16,876 nucleotides of DNA. It comes from CALMFQ01 sp964495595 (GTDB taxonomy: Bacteria; Pseudomonadota; Gammaproteobacteria; Burkholderiales; SCOH01). The stretch is taken from NCBI GenBank assembly GCA_964495595.1, contig CAZBWH010000070.1:1-16876 (forward strand), in the 5' to 3' direction. This document shows, piece by piece, positions 1 through 7,279 of this stretch. A program made the position numbers and the translations under genes. The notes beneath the pieces were generated by a model. That model had not been told where the DNA came from, made no database searches, and worked only from the letters and a program-made list of their open reading frames with translations. The first letter of the stretch is position 1; every line of letters begins with the position of its first letter.

Positions 1-55
1 AACCGCCGACATTCTGCTTGTAAGGCAGACGCTCTACCAACTGAGCTAAGCGCCC
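1..55 (-). tRNA. tRNA-Val (anticodon UAC), 3' part outside window
   Basis: Read on the minus strand, the gene starts at base 55 with acceptor strand GGGCGCU, followed by U8-A9 and the D-arm GCUCAGUUGGUAGAGC. The anticodon stem is UCUGC/GCAGA with loop CUUACAA, giving anticodon UAC (bases 22-20) for valine. The variable loop and start of the T-arm (GGCGGUU) follow. About 55 of roughly 76 bases are visible; the rest of the T-arm, the 3' acceptor strand and any encoded CCA lie beyond the left edge. A matching stable-RNA promoter lies just upstream. Confidence 0.95.
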
Positions 56-73
56 CTGCCGAAAAGAGGCCGC

Positions 74-102
74 ATTAAACCATGCGCCGCAGGACGGGTC
101 AA
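74..102 (-). promoter_or_regulatory. Sigma-70 promoter of the tRNA-Val gene
   Basis: On the minus strand there is a -35 box TTGACC (bases 102-97) and a -10 box TTTAAT (79-74) separated by exactly 17 bases; each matches five of six consensus positions. The bases after the -10 (GCGGCC) form the GC-rich discriminator typical of stable-RNA promoters. The tRNA 5' end lies 18 bases further downstream. Confidence 0.7.
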
Positions 103-153
103 TACAGAAATGCAAATATTTCTCTTGTCCATCCGACTCGAATGGCAGTTGCC

Positions 154-181
154 TGTTTGTGTCTGCGAAGCGGGGTATAAT
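154..181 (+). promoter_or_regulatory. Candidate promoter for gspCDE
   Basis: A perfect -10 hexamer TATAAT lies at 176-181 in the divergent gap between the tRNA and gspC. The -35 is weak: TGTTTG at 154-159 with a 16-base spacer is the best I found. Transcription would start near 188, leaving a leader of about 90 bases before the gspC ATG at 277. The -10 is clear, but the promoter as a whole is inference. Confidence 0.5.
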
Positions 182-276
182 CACCGGCCGATTTCAACAG
201 CTCCGTCTGCGAGATCGCCGAATGAACCCGAAACTGTCTTTCTGAAACACCGGATGAGTTGAAAGAACCGCACCAC

Positions 277-1137
277 ATGCCTGCCCGCACGATGCACTGG
301 ATACGTCTGTCAGCCAACTTGTTGCTGCTTGGCTTGCTTGCCTGGACGCTGGCCGGGCTCATCTGGAAGTTTCTGGCTCCCGCTCCGGCCTTTCGTTTGC
401 CGGCGCTGCCTTCGGCCCGCTCACCGCAGCGTACAGAGATCGTTGCACCTGATCTTGCACGGATTACCAGCCTGTTCGGAACTGCCGACGCAACAGGTCA
501 GACCAATGCAGGTCAGTCGACCCTACCGTTCAAGTTGCGCGGAGTGATTACGACCGGTAAAGGGGCCGCCGTCCTGTCAGGGGTTCAGGCAAAGGAAGCG
601 GCATTTGCCGTGGGTGACGAGTTGCAGCAAGGCATGTATCTGCGGCGGGTTGCCAGTGATCATGTGGTGATCGATAACCGCGGACGTGAAGAACGCATTC
701 TGCTGGATGCCAAGCCTGCCATTTCCTTGAATCAGCTGGGTAATCCGCCCCCCCGGGGATTGATCGTCCCTGCTGACGGGCAACGACCTGCAGCCTCTAC
801 TGCCCCTGAGACCCGCACCACGCAAGTGCTGCCGATCAGCATGCCACGCGCCCGACTGATCGGGGCGATGCAGAACGGCAATATCGCCGAATGGGCGACC
901 GGATTGCGTACTGACCCTCGCAAGGGGATTCGCATCGAGGCCGGATCTGCGCGTAGTCTGGTCGACGCATTGCAATTGCAAGAGGGTGATGTGTTACAGC
1001 GTATTAACGGGAAATCACTTTCCCATCCCGGTGACATCGCGCTGGTTTACAATGAGTTTTCACAAAAGAACAAAATCCAGCTAGAACTATTGCGCACAGA
1101 TCGGCCTCTGATGCTCGATTACGCCCTGCAACCCTGA
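277..1137 (+). CDS. gspC: Type II secretion system inner-membrane protein GspC
   Basis: GspC is the bitopic inner-membrane protein that links the T2SS inner-membrane platform to the secretin GspD in the periplasm. From the ATG at 277 the product is 286 residues. It has a short basic cytoplasmic N-terminus, one transmembrane segment (about residues 11-31, with LLLLGLLAWTLAGLIW), an alanine/proline-rich linker, and a homology region at about 85-145 (LPFKLRGVI to RILL) that in this family contacts GspD. The C-terminal PDZ domain spans about 195-286 (SARSLVDALQLQEGDVLQRINGKSL). An in-frame TTG at 259 would add six residues. I prefer 277 because GAAAGAA lies about 9 bases upstream and the basic start suits a membrane anchor. 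It is the first gene of gspC-gspD-gspE and is followed by gspD after 24 bases. Confidence 0.9.
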   Translation: MPARTMHWIRLSANLLLLGLLAWTLAGLIWKFLAPAPAFRLPALPSARSPQRTEIVAPDLARITSLFGTADATGQTNAGQSTLPFKLRGVITTGKGAAVLSGVQAKEAAFAVGDELQQGMYLRRVASDHVVIDNRGREERILLDAKPAISLNQLGNPPPRGLIVPADGQRPAASTAPETRTTQVLPISMPRARLIGAMQNGNIAEWATGLRTDPRKGIRIEAGSARSLVDALQLQEGDVLQRINGKSLSHPGDIALVYNEFSQKNKIQLELLRTDRPLMLDYALQP

Positions 1138-1161
1138 TCCCATCCTTCTATCGACCGACCC

Positions 1162-3204
1162 ATGCCGTATCTGATGCTTTCCCTGAAGAAACTGCTGCCT
1201 GCAATCCTGCTTGCATCCAACCTTGCATTCGCTGCCGATGACAAGGTAATGCTCAATTTTGTCAACGCCGACATCGAGTCCACGATCAAGGCAGTTGGTC
1301 TGATTTCCGGGCGCAATTTTGTACTCGATCCCCGGGTAAAAGGGACGATTAACATCGTTTCGACCACATCGGTACACAAATCGCTGGTCTATCCGATCTT
1401 GTTGTCGTCATTGCGCCTGCAGGGATTTGCTGCGGTCGAATCGGCCGGCGTGGTCAAAATCGTGCCTGAAGCCGATGCCAAGCAGCACTTCAGCGTTACG
1501 GTAGACAAGCAACTCGGAGTGGGTGGGGACCGGATTGTGACCCAGGTGTATCCGCTCAAGTACGAATCGGCAACCCAGTTGGTGCCGATCCTGCGGCCGA
1601 TGGTCACACCCAACAACGTAATAGCCGCCTACAACGCGGGTAATACGCTGGTCATTACCGACTACGCTGACAACATTCGCCGGCTCAACCGGATTATTGC
1701 CTCGATTGACCAGCCCTCCGGTGCTGACTATTTCACCATTACACTCAAACATAGCTCGGCAATTGACGTGGCAGCTTCCATTGCCCGGTTGATTCCGGAT
1801 GTCGGTTCCACCGGTTCGGGCCAGCCCGCGGTGCCTGCTTCCGTGGCTGAGGGGGTTAGGCGCAGCGCCGTCGTTGCAGACCCCCGTAGCAACAGCCTGC
1901 TGGTTCGCGCGGAGACCACAGCAGCAGGGCAGAATATTCGCAGAATGGTTGAAATGCTCGATCAACCGGCTGCCAGCGGCAGCAATATCAACGTGGTATA
2001 TCTACGCAATGCCGATGCGGTCAAGTTGGCACAAACCCTGCGATCGGTAGTCAGCGGCCAGGAGTCCAGCAGCTCGAGTGGCGCAGCTACAGCGGCCGCT
2101 GGCCAAGCTGGCAATACGTCCTCTGCCAGTAGCACGCCTTCCGGATCGGGAATTATCCAGGCCGATGCAGCGACCAATGCCTTGATCATTACCGCTCCTG
2201 ACTATGTCTACCGTAATTTGCGGGCCGTCATCGACAAACTGGATGTGCGGCGAGCCCAGGTCTACGTCGAAGCAGTGATCGCAGAAATTGGTGCAGAGGA
2301 CGGATCGGAGTTTGGATTCCAGTGGTTGACGGCCAATGGCATTACCGACAGCACCCGTTTTGGTGCAGTGGGCGGAACCAATTTCGGCTCGACCGGCCAG
2401 AACATTCTGGGGGTCGCAGCCAATCCACTGGCAATGGGGCAGGGGTTATCGATCGGCGTGGCAAAAGGCACCTTTACCCTTGGTGGCCAGGAAATCCTGA
2501 ATCTCGGCATGCTCGCCCGTGCTCTGGAGTCGAACAAGATTGGCAATGTATTGTCAACGCCCAATCTGATCACGCTCGACAATGAAGAAGCCAAGATTGT
2601 TGTCGGCCAGAATGTCCCGTTTATCACTGGTACCCAGTCCAGTACCGGCTCCAACCCTAATCCCTTTACCACGGTCGAGCGTAAGGACGTTGGCATTACC
2701 CTGAAAATCAAACCGCAGATCTCCGAAGGGGGAGGGGTGACCATGCAGGTGTATCAAGAGGTATCCAGTGTCGATGATAACAAGGTTTCTGGCAGTGTCG
2801 ACCTGACCACAAAGAAACGGACTATTGAATCCAAAGTACTGGTTGATGATGGACAGGTGGTGGTTTTGGGGGGATTGATCGAGAAACAGGTGGCACAGAA
2901 TAGTGGCAAAGTACCGTTATTGGGAGATATCCCTCTATTGGGAACGCTGTTCAAATATGAAAGCCGATCAGCACGCAAGGTCAACCTGATGGTGTTCATC
3001 AAGCCGGTCATCATGAAGGATGGCTCGGCTGCCGCCAGTCTGACCAGCCAGCGCTATCAGTATCTGCGCAATGAACAACAGTCCTTCGTAGTGCCGGAAT
3101 CCTTGTTGCTCAAATCTGCGCCCAGCATTGCTTTGCCCGAGTGGTCTACCGTTTCCAGCTCTGGGCCGAACGGCGCAGCCAGCGTTCAGCAGAGTGCGCA
3201 TTAA
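1162..3204 (+). CDS. gspD: Type II secretion system secretin GspD
   Basis: GspD forms the multimeric outer-membrane channel of the T2SS. The product is 680 residues. A Sec signal peptide (residues 1-24, likely cleaved after AFA before ADD) is followed by the N0 domain (VMLNFVNADIESTIKAVG) and repeated N1-N3 domains. The secretin core begins around residue 375. The family signature VPLLGDIPLLGTLF starts at residue 584, and VNLMVFIKPVI marks the end of the barrel region. Within N3 there is a low-complexity Ser/Ala/Gly linker at about residues 298-330. No lipobox cysteine is seen, so outer-membrane targeting would depend on a pilotin or on the protein itself. No strong ribosome binding site is visible; an ATG at 1174 is an alternative start. 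Its stop codon overlaps the gspE start as TAATG. Confidence 0.95.
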   Translation: MPYLMLSLKKLLPAILLASNLAFAADDKVMLNFVNADIESTIKAVGLISGRNFVLDPRVKGTINIVSTTSVHKSLVYPILLSSLRLQGFAAVESAGVVKIVPEADAKQHFSVTVDKQLGVGGDRIVTQVYPLKYESATQLVPILRPMVTPNNVIAAYNAGNTLVITDYADNIRRLNRIIASIDQPSGADYFTITLKHSSAIDVAASIARLIPDVGSTGSGQPAVPASVAEGVRRSAVVADPRSNSLLVRAETTAAGQNIRRMVEMLDQPAASGSNINVVYLRNADAVKLAQTLRSVVSGQESSSSSGAATAAAGQAGNTSSASSTPSGSGIIQADAATNALIITAPDYVYRNLRAVIDKLDVRRAQVYVEAVIAEIGAEDGSEFGFQWLTANGITDSTRFGAVGGTNFGSTGQNILGVAANPLAMGQGLSIGVAKGTFTLGGQEILNLGMLARALESNKIGNVLSTPNLITLDNEEAKIVVGQNVPFITGTQSSTGSNPNPFTTVERKDVGITLKIKPQISEGGGVTMQVYQEVSSVDDNKVSGSVDLTTKKRTIESKVLVDDGQVVVLGGLIEKQVAQNSGKVPLLGDIPLLGTLFKYESRSARKVNLMVFIKPVIMKDGSAAASLTSQRYQYLRNEQQSFVVPESLLLKSAPSIALPEWSTVSSSGPNGAASVQQSAH

Positions 3205-4673
3205 TGCACGATCAGCGTATTCCTTACCATTTCGCCAAATCGCGTGGCGCGCTCTATTTCAATGGGCCAGATGGGCATGGCCAGCTGATTCTGCGGGACG
3301 ACGCGGATCCCCTGACGATTGCTGAAGTTCGGCGTGTTTTTGGGGCGCCCGAATCGATTGAATTATTGCCACAGGATGCATTTGAACGTCAGCTCGCTCA
3401 GGCATTCAGTCGTTCCGACCAGCAGGCAGCGTCGGTCGTTGAGGATGTCGAGCAAGACTACGACCTATCCCGGTTGGCTCAGGAATTACCCGAAGTCGAA
3501 GATTTGCTTGAGTCGGAAGATGACGCGCCGATTATTCGCCTGATCAATGCAGTATTGACCCAGGCGTTGCGGGAACATGCTTCCGATGTGCATATCGAAC
3601 CATTTGAGACACGCTCGGTAATCCGCTTCCGCATCGATGGCCGTCTGGTAGATGTGGTCGAGCCCAAGCGCGCGTTGCACGCCGCACTGGTGTCACGGAT
3701 CAAGGTGATGGCGGCTCTGGATATTGCCGAGAAGCGTTTGCCACAGGACGGAAGGATCACCCTGCGGATTGCCGGTCGCCCAGTGGACGTCCGGGTTTCC
3801 ACCCTGCCTACCGGCCATGGAGAGCGAGCCGTGTTGCGCCTGCTGGACAAGTCGGCAGGGAGAATGGGGTTTTCCAGACTGGGAATGGACGACGCCACTC
3901 TGGCCAGGCTGAAGACGCTGATTGCGCAACCGCATGGCATCGTTCTGGTGACCGGCCCCACTGGATCTGGCAAATCCACTACTTTGTATGCAGCGCTGTC
4001 GCAAATGGATGCGACCAGTACAAACATCATGACGGTGGAAGATCCGATCGAATTTGACCTGGATGGGGTCGGCCAGACACAGGTCAATCCACGCATTGAG
4101 ATGACTTTCGCACGTGCGCTTCGCTCCATTTTGCGCCAAGATCCGGACGTGATCATGATCGGCGAGATCCGCGACCTGGAAACTGCCCAGATCGCGGTAC
4201 AGGCCTCATTAACCGGCCATCTGGTTCTGGCGACCCTGCACACCAACGATGCTGCCAGTGCGGTTACCCGTCTAGTGGACATGGGTATCGAGCCATTCCT
4301 GCTGGCATCCAGTCTGCTGGGTGTGCTGGCCCAACGCTTGGCGAGAAATCTGTGTACCGAGTGCCGTCAGCCACATCAGACAGATGCAGCAGAAACGGCG
4401 CTACTGGGCGCGCAACAGGCGATTACCGTTTTTCGTGCCAATGGTTGTCCCACCTGCGGCATGACCGGCTATCGCGGACGAGCAGGGATTTACGAGTTGC
4501 TTGGCTGTGACGATACCATGCGCGGCTTGATTCATGATGGCGCCAACGAGCAACGGATTCGCGAACATGCCCAGTTGAGCGGCATGCGAAGCCTGCGTCA
4601 GGATGGTATGCGCAAGGTGCTTGCTGGTGACACATCGCTGGAAGAAATACTGCGGGTGACCCGCGATACCTGA
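3204..4673 (+). CDS. gspE: Type II secretion system ATPase GspE
   Basis: GspE is the cytoplasmic hexameric ATPase that powers pseudopilus assembly. From the ATG at 3204 it has 489 residues, normal for GspE. Visible elements are the N2-type region with HASDVHIEP, Walker A GPTGSGKST (251-259), an Asp box (MTVEDPIEF), Walker B with GEIRD (320-324), a His box (ATLHTND) and a zinc-binding tetracysteine motif (C384, C387, C415, C418) typical of GspE/PilB. The start overlaps the gspD stop by one base, which points to translational coupling and fixes this start over an in-frame ATG at 3141 inside gspD. PilB and PilF are alternatives by ATPase family, but the adjacent gspC and gspD settle it as the secretion ATPase. 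gspF does not follow. Confidence 0.95.
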   Translation: MHDQRIPYHFAKSRGALYFNGPDGHGQLILRDDADPLTIAEVRRVFGAPESIELLPQDAFERQLAQAFSRSDQQAASVVEDVEQDYDLSRLAQELPEVEDLLESEDDAPIIRLINAVLTQALREHASDVHIEPFETRSVIRFRIDGRLVDVVEPKRALHAALVSRIKVMAALDIAEKRLPQDGRITLRIAGRPVDVRVSTLPTGHGERAVLRLLDKSAGRMGFSRLGMDDATLARLKTLIAQPHGIVLVTGPTGSGKSTTLYAALSQMDATSTNIMTVEDPIEFDLDGVGQTQVNPRIEMTFARALRSILRQDPDVIMIGEIRDLETAQIAVQASLTGHLVLATLHTNDAASAVTRLVDMGIEPFLLASSLLGVLAQRLARNLCTECRQPHQTDAAETALLGAQQAITVFRANGCPTCGMTGYRGRAGIYELLGCDDTMRGLIHDGANEQRIREHAQLSGMRSLRQDGMRKVLAGDTSLEEILRVTRDT

Positions 4674-4712
4674 AGCATTGGCTTGTTATCAGCGACCTTG
4701 CGACTGAAACCG

Positions 4713-4742
4713 CTACAAATGTAGTGAACGTATGTTTACATA
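4713..4742. repeat. Two adjacent 12-bp palindromes before the acyltransferase gene
   Basis: CTACAAATGTAG (4713-4724) and TATGTTTACATA (4731-4742) are each perfect inverted repeats of five bases around a two-base centre. Their centres are 18 bp apart. The second overlaps the candidate -35 box at 4735-4740, as an operator would. No regulator can be named from sequence. Confidence 0.5.
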
Positions 4743-4764
4743 TTGGATCCAGTTTCGGTAATAT
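4735..4764 (+). promoter_or_regulatory. Candidate promoter for the acyltransferase gene
   Basis: The -35 box TTTACA (4735-4740) matches five of six consensus positions and the -10 box TAATAT (4759-4764) four of six, with an 18-base spacer. Transcription would begin near 4771, giving a leader of about 22 bases to the ATG at 4793. This implies the gene is expressed separately from gspCDE even though it points the same way. Confidence 0.45.
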
Positions 4765-4792
4765 CCGGCCTGGTTCATTTGTGTATCCTGCC

Positions 4793-5713
4793 ATGCTCAA
4801 TTTTCTTCCTTCCCGTTTGATCGGGGTGATTGCAGCTATGCTGCTGACGCTGAACATATGCGTTATTGCTTGTTTCCTGTTCAGTTTTTCGTTGCTTAAA
4901 TTTCTGCTACCCATTTCGCAGCTGCGACTGGTTCTTAACCGAATCATTCTGTCCATCGCCGAGAGCTGGATTACCTGCAACAAGGGATGGATGCGTCTGA
5001 CCCAGCGCGTTCAATGGGATGTCAAAGGTCTCGAAGGGCTGACCTACCGGAACTGGTATCTGGTAAACAGCAATCACCAATCGTGGGTGGATATCTTTGT
5101 CCTGCAATACCTGTTGAACCGGCGAATTCCGCTACTCAAGTTCTTTCTCAAGCGGGAACTTATCTGGGTACCGATCATGGGTCTGGCCTGGTGGGCGCTG
5201 GATTTTCCGTTCATGCGTCGGAACAGCGAGCAATATCTCAAGCAACATCCGGAAATGCGGGGAAAAGACCTGGATGCCACGCGCAGGGCATGCGAAAAAT
5301 TCGCACAGATACCAACCAGCGTGATGAATTTTCTTGAAGGGACGCGATTCTCTGCAGCCAAGCATACGCGACAGGCATCGCCATATCGTCATCTACTCAA
5401 GCCGAAGGCGGGTGGCATTGCACTAGCCCTCAATGCAATGGGGGACAAGTTCAAAAGCTTTCTGAACATTACTATTGTCTATCCAGATGGCGCCCCCCGA
5501 TTCTGGGATTTTCTTTGTGGCAAGATGCATCGGGTAATTGTGCGTATCGAGCAATTGCCAATTCCCCGTCAGTTTGTAGGGGGCAATTATGCTCAGGACG
5601 AACACTATCGCCAGTCATTCCAGCAATGGGTGCAGCAGCTCTGGCAGGAGAAGGACCAACAGATTGATAGTCTGTTACAGCAAACGTTGGTCATACCTGA
5701 CTCGATTCGCTGA
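4793..5713 (+). CDS. YihG/PlsC-family membrane acyltransferase
   Basis: This is a lysophospholipid acyltransferase-type enzyme; the family transfers acyl groups from acyl-ACP or acyl-CoA to glycerolipid acceptors at the inner membrane. From the ATG at 4793 it has 306 residues, close to E. coli YihG. An N-terminal hydrophobic region covers about residues 8-40. The catalytic HX4D motif is NHQSWVD (H95, D100), and the acceptor-binding motif is FLEGTRF (E182-R185). The length and the C-terminal region resemble YihG more than the shorter PlsC (about 240 residues). An in-frame GTG at 4724 would add 23 residues, but it lies upstream of the predicted transcription start, so 4793 is preferred although no good ribosome binding site is visible. 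The exact substrate is not deducible. The gene converges with spoVR across 36 bases. Confidence 0.85.
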   Translation: MLNFLPSRLIGVIAAMLLTLNICVIACFLFSFSLLKFLLPISQLRLVLNRIILSIAESWITCNKGWMRLTQRVQWDVKGLEGLTYRNWYLVNSNHQSWVDIFVLQYLLNRRIPLLKFFLKRELIWVPIMGLAWWALDFPFMRRNSEQYLKQHPEMRGKDLDATRRACEKFAQIPTSVMNFLEGTRFSAAKHTRQASPYRHLLKPKAGGIALALNAMGDKFKSFLNITIVYPDGAPRFWDFLCGKMHRVIVRIEQLPIPRQFVGGNYAQDEHYRQSFQQWVQQLWQEKDQQIDSLLQQTLVIPDSIR

Positions 5714-5720
5714 TTTGTGT

Positions 5721-5730
5721 TGGTTAACCA
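5721..5730. repeat. 10-bp perfect palindrome in the convergent gap
   Basis: TGGTTAACCA sits in the 36-base gap between the convergent acyltransferase and spoVR genes. It lacks the loop and T-run of an intrinsic terminator on either strand. No other terminator is visible in this gap. Confidence 0.3.
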
Positions 5731-5749
5731 GCCACCGTGCAAGCCGCGA

Positions 5750-7279
5750 TCAGTGTCGTTTTTCCTGATGGACCGAAAAGGATTGCATTACTTTACCATC
5801 CTGATCGGCAGATTCCAGATGGACATCGAACCCCCACAAGCGGGCCACATGTTTAAGCACCTCATTGGTCTGATCATTGAGTGGGCGCCGCTGGAATTGG
5901 TTATGACGAAGCGTAAGCGATCGGTCACCATGCGTATTGACGGACCAAACCTGGATATTGGGCTCACGATTGCCAAGATTGTACTGATCTGCCAGTTTGT
6001 GCCGCACATAACGGTATCCATCTTCGTCGTGGATGGCAGAAATGGCTAGGGTATTCTGGCTATCGTCATCCAGTACGGAAAAGAAGTGGAAAGCCCGAAT
6101 CAACTTCGGTGACAGATATTGCGAAATAAAACTCTCGTCCTTGAAATTACGCATGGCAAAATCCAGTGTCGGTAACCAATCGCTACCGGCAATGTCAGGA
6201 AACCAGCGTTTATCCTCTTCTGTCGGAGTCTCACAAATGCGCCGAATATCCTGCATCATCGCAAATCCAAGCGCATACGGGTTGATGCCACTGTAATACC
6301 GGCTGCCAACTGGGGGTTGATACACGACATTGGTATGGCTTTGCAGAAATTCAAGCATGAATCCGTCACCCACCAGCTTTTCTTCATACAGCTTGTTGAG
6401 AATGGTGTAGTGCCAGAAAGTTGCCCAGCCTTCATTCATTACCTGGGTCTGGCGCTGCGGGTAGAAATACTGTGCAATCTTGCGCACGATCCGCACCAGT
6501 TCACGCTGCCAAGGTTCCAGCAGAGGCGCAAATTTCTCAATGAAATAGAGCAGGTTTTCCTGTGGCTCGGCTGGAAAACGGGTTTCTATCGTACTGACTT
6601 CTTCGTGCTTGCGTTTGGGTAGCGTACGCCATAGTTCGTTGACCTGTGATTGCAGATAAGCTTCACGTTCACGCTGCCTTGCCTGTTCCTTCTGCATGGA
6701 CAGGCGGGCAGGGCGCTTGTATCGGTCAACCCCATGATGTTGCAGTGCATGGCAGGAATCGAGGATTTCCTCTACGGCTTCAATGCCGTAGCGTTGCTCG
6801 CACTGGGTAATGTAGTGCTTGGCAAACATCATATAGTCGATAATGGCATCGGCATCGGTCCAGGTGCGAAACAGGTAGTTTCCCTTGAAGAAGGAGTTAT
6901 GGCCATATGCGGCATGAGCGATTACCAATGCCTGCATAGTCAACGAGTTCTCTTCCATCAAATAAGCTATGCAGGGATTGGAGTTAATGACGATCTCATA
7001 CGCCAAACCCATCTGCCCGCGCCGGTAGCTTTTTTCAGTAGACATGAAGTGCTTGCCGAACGACCAGTGGTGATAGCTTACCGGCATGCCGACCGAGGTA
7101 TAAGCATCAATCATTTGCTCAGCAGTAATGATCTCCAATTGGTTCGGATAGGTGTCCAGCCCGAACTGTTCTGCTACGCGACGGATTTCGCCATGCGCCT
7201 GTTCGATCAACTCGAATGTCCACTCTGAAGTATCAGGCAGGCGACGCGCTTTTATCGACTTTCGGCTGGGTCGGCTCAT
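5750..7279 (-). CDS. spoVR: SpoVR family protein (YcgB homologue)
   Basis: This is a SpoVR/YcgB family protein of 509 residues, essentially the length of E. coli YcgB. The family is named after a Bacillus subtilis spore-cortex protein but is widespread in non-sporulating proteobacteria; its biochemical role is not established. Conserved stretches visible here include YHHWSFGKHF, the histidine-rich HAAYGHNSFFKGNYLF, a second histidine cluster near SCHALQHHGVDRY, and NEGWATFWHY. The His/Glu content would fit a metal-binding enzyme, but that is inference. The ATG overlaps the yeaH stop as ATGA with no separate ribosome binding site, so translation is probably coupled to the end of yeaH. It is the last gene of prkA-yeaH-spoVR. 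Confidence 0.93.
   Translation of the reverse strand: MSRPSRKSIKARRLPDTSEWTFELIEQAHGEIRRVAEQFGLDTYPNQLEIITAEQMIDAYTSVGMPVSYHHWSFGKHFMSTEKSYRRGQMGLAYEIVINSNPCIAYLMEENSLTMQALVIAHAAYGHNSFFKGNYLFRTWTDADAIIDYMMFAKHYITQCEQRYGIEAVEEILDSCHALQHHGVDRYKRPARLSMQKEQARQREREAYLQSQVNELWRTLPKRKHEEVSTIETRFPAEPQENLLYFIEKFAPLLEPWQRELVRIVRKIAQYFYPQRQTQVMNEGWATFWHYTILNKLYEEKLVGDGFMLEFLQSHTNVVYQPPVGSRYYSGINPYALGFAMMQDIRRICETPTEEDKRWFPDIAGSDWLPTLDFAMRNFKDESFISQYLSPKLIRAFHFFSVLDDDSQNTLAISAIHDEDGYRYVRHKLADQYNLGNREPNIQVWSVNTHGDRSLTLRHNQFQRRPLNDQTNEVLKHVARLWGFDVHLESADQDGKVMQSFSVHQEKRH

Noticed and set aside
577..1037. Long minus-strand open frames inside gspC
   Set aside because: They are shadows of gspC; the forward frame gives a full GspC with its membrane anchor and PDZ domain.
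3479..4282. Minus-strand open frame of 267 codons
   Set aside because: It is antisense to the catalytic core of gspE and has a composition typical of a reverse-strand shadow.
5717..6049. Plus-strand open frame of 110 codons
   Set aside because: It lies mostly antisense to the 3' end of spoVR, whose protein matches its family over the full length; the plus-strand translation resembles no family.
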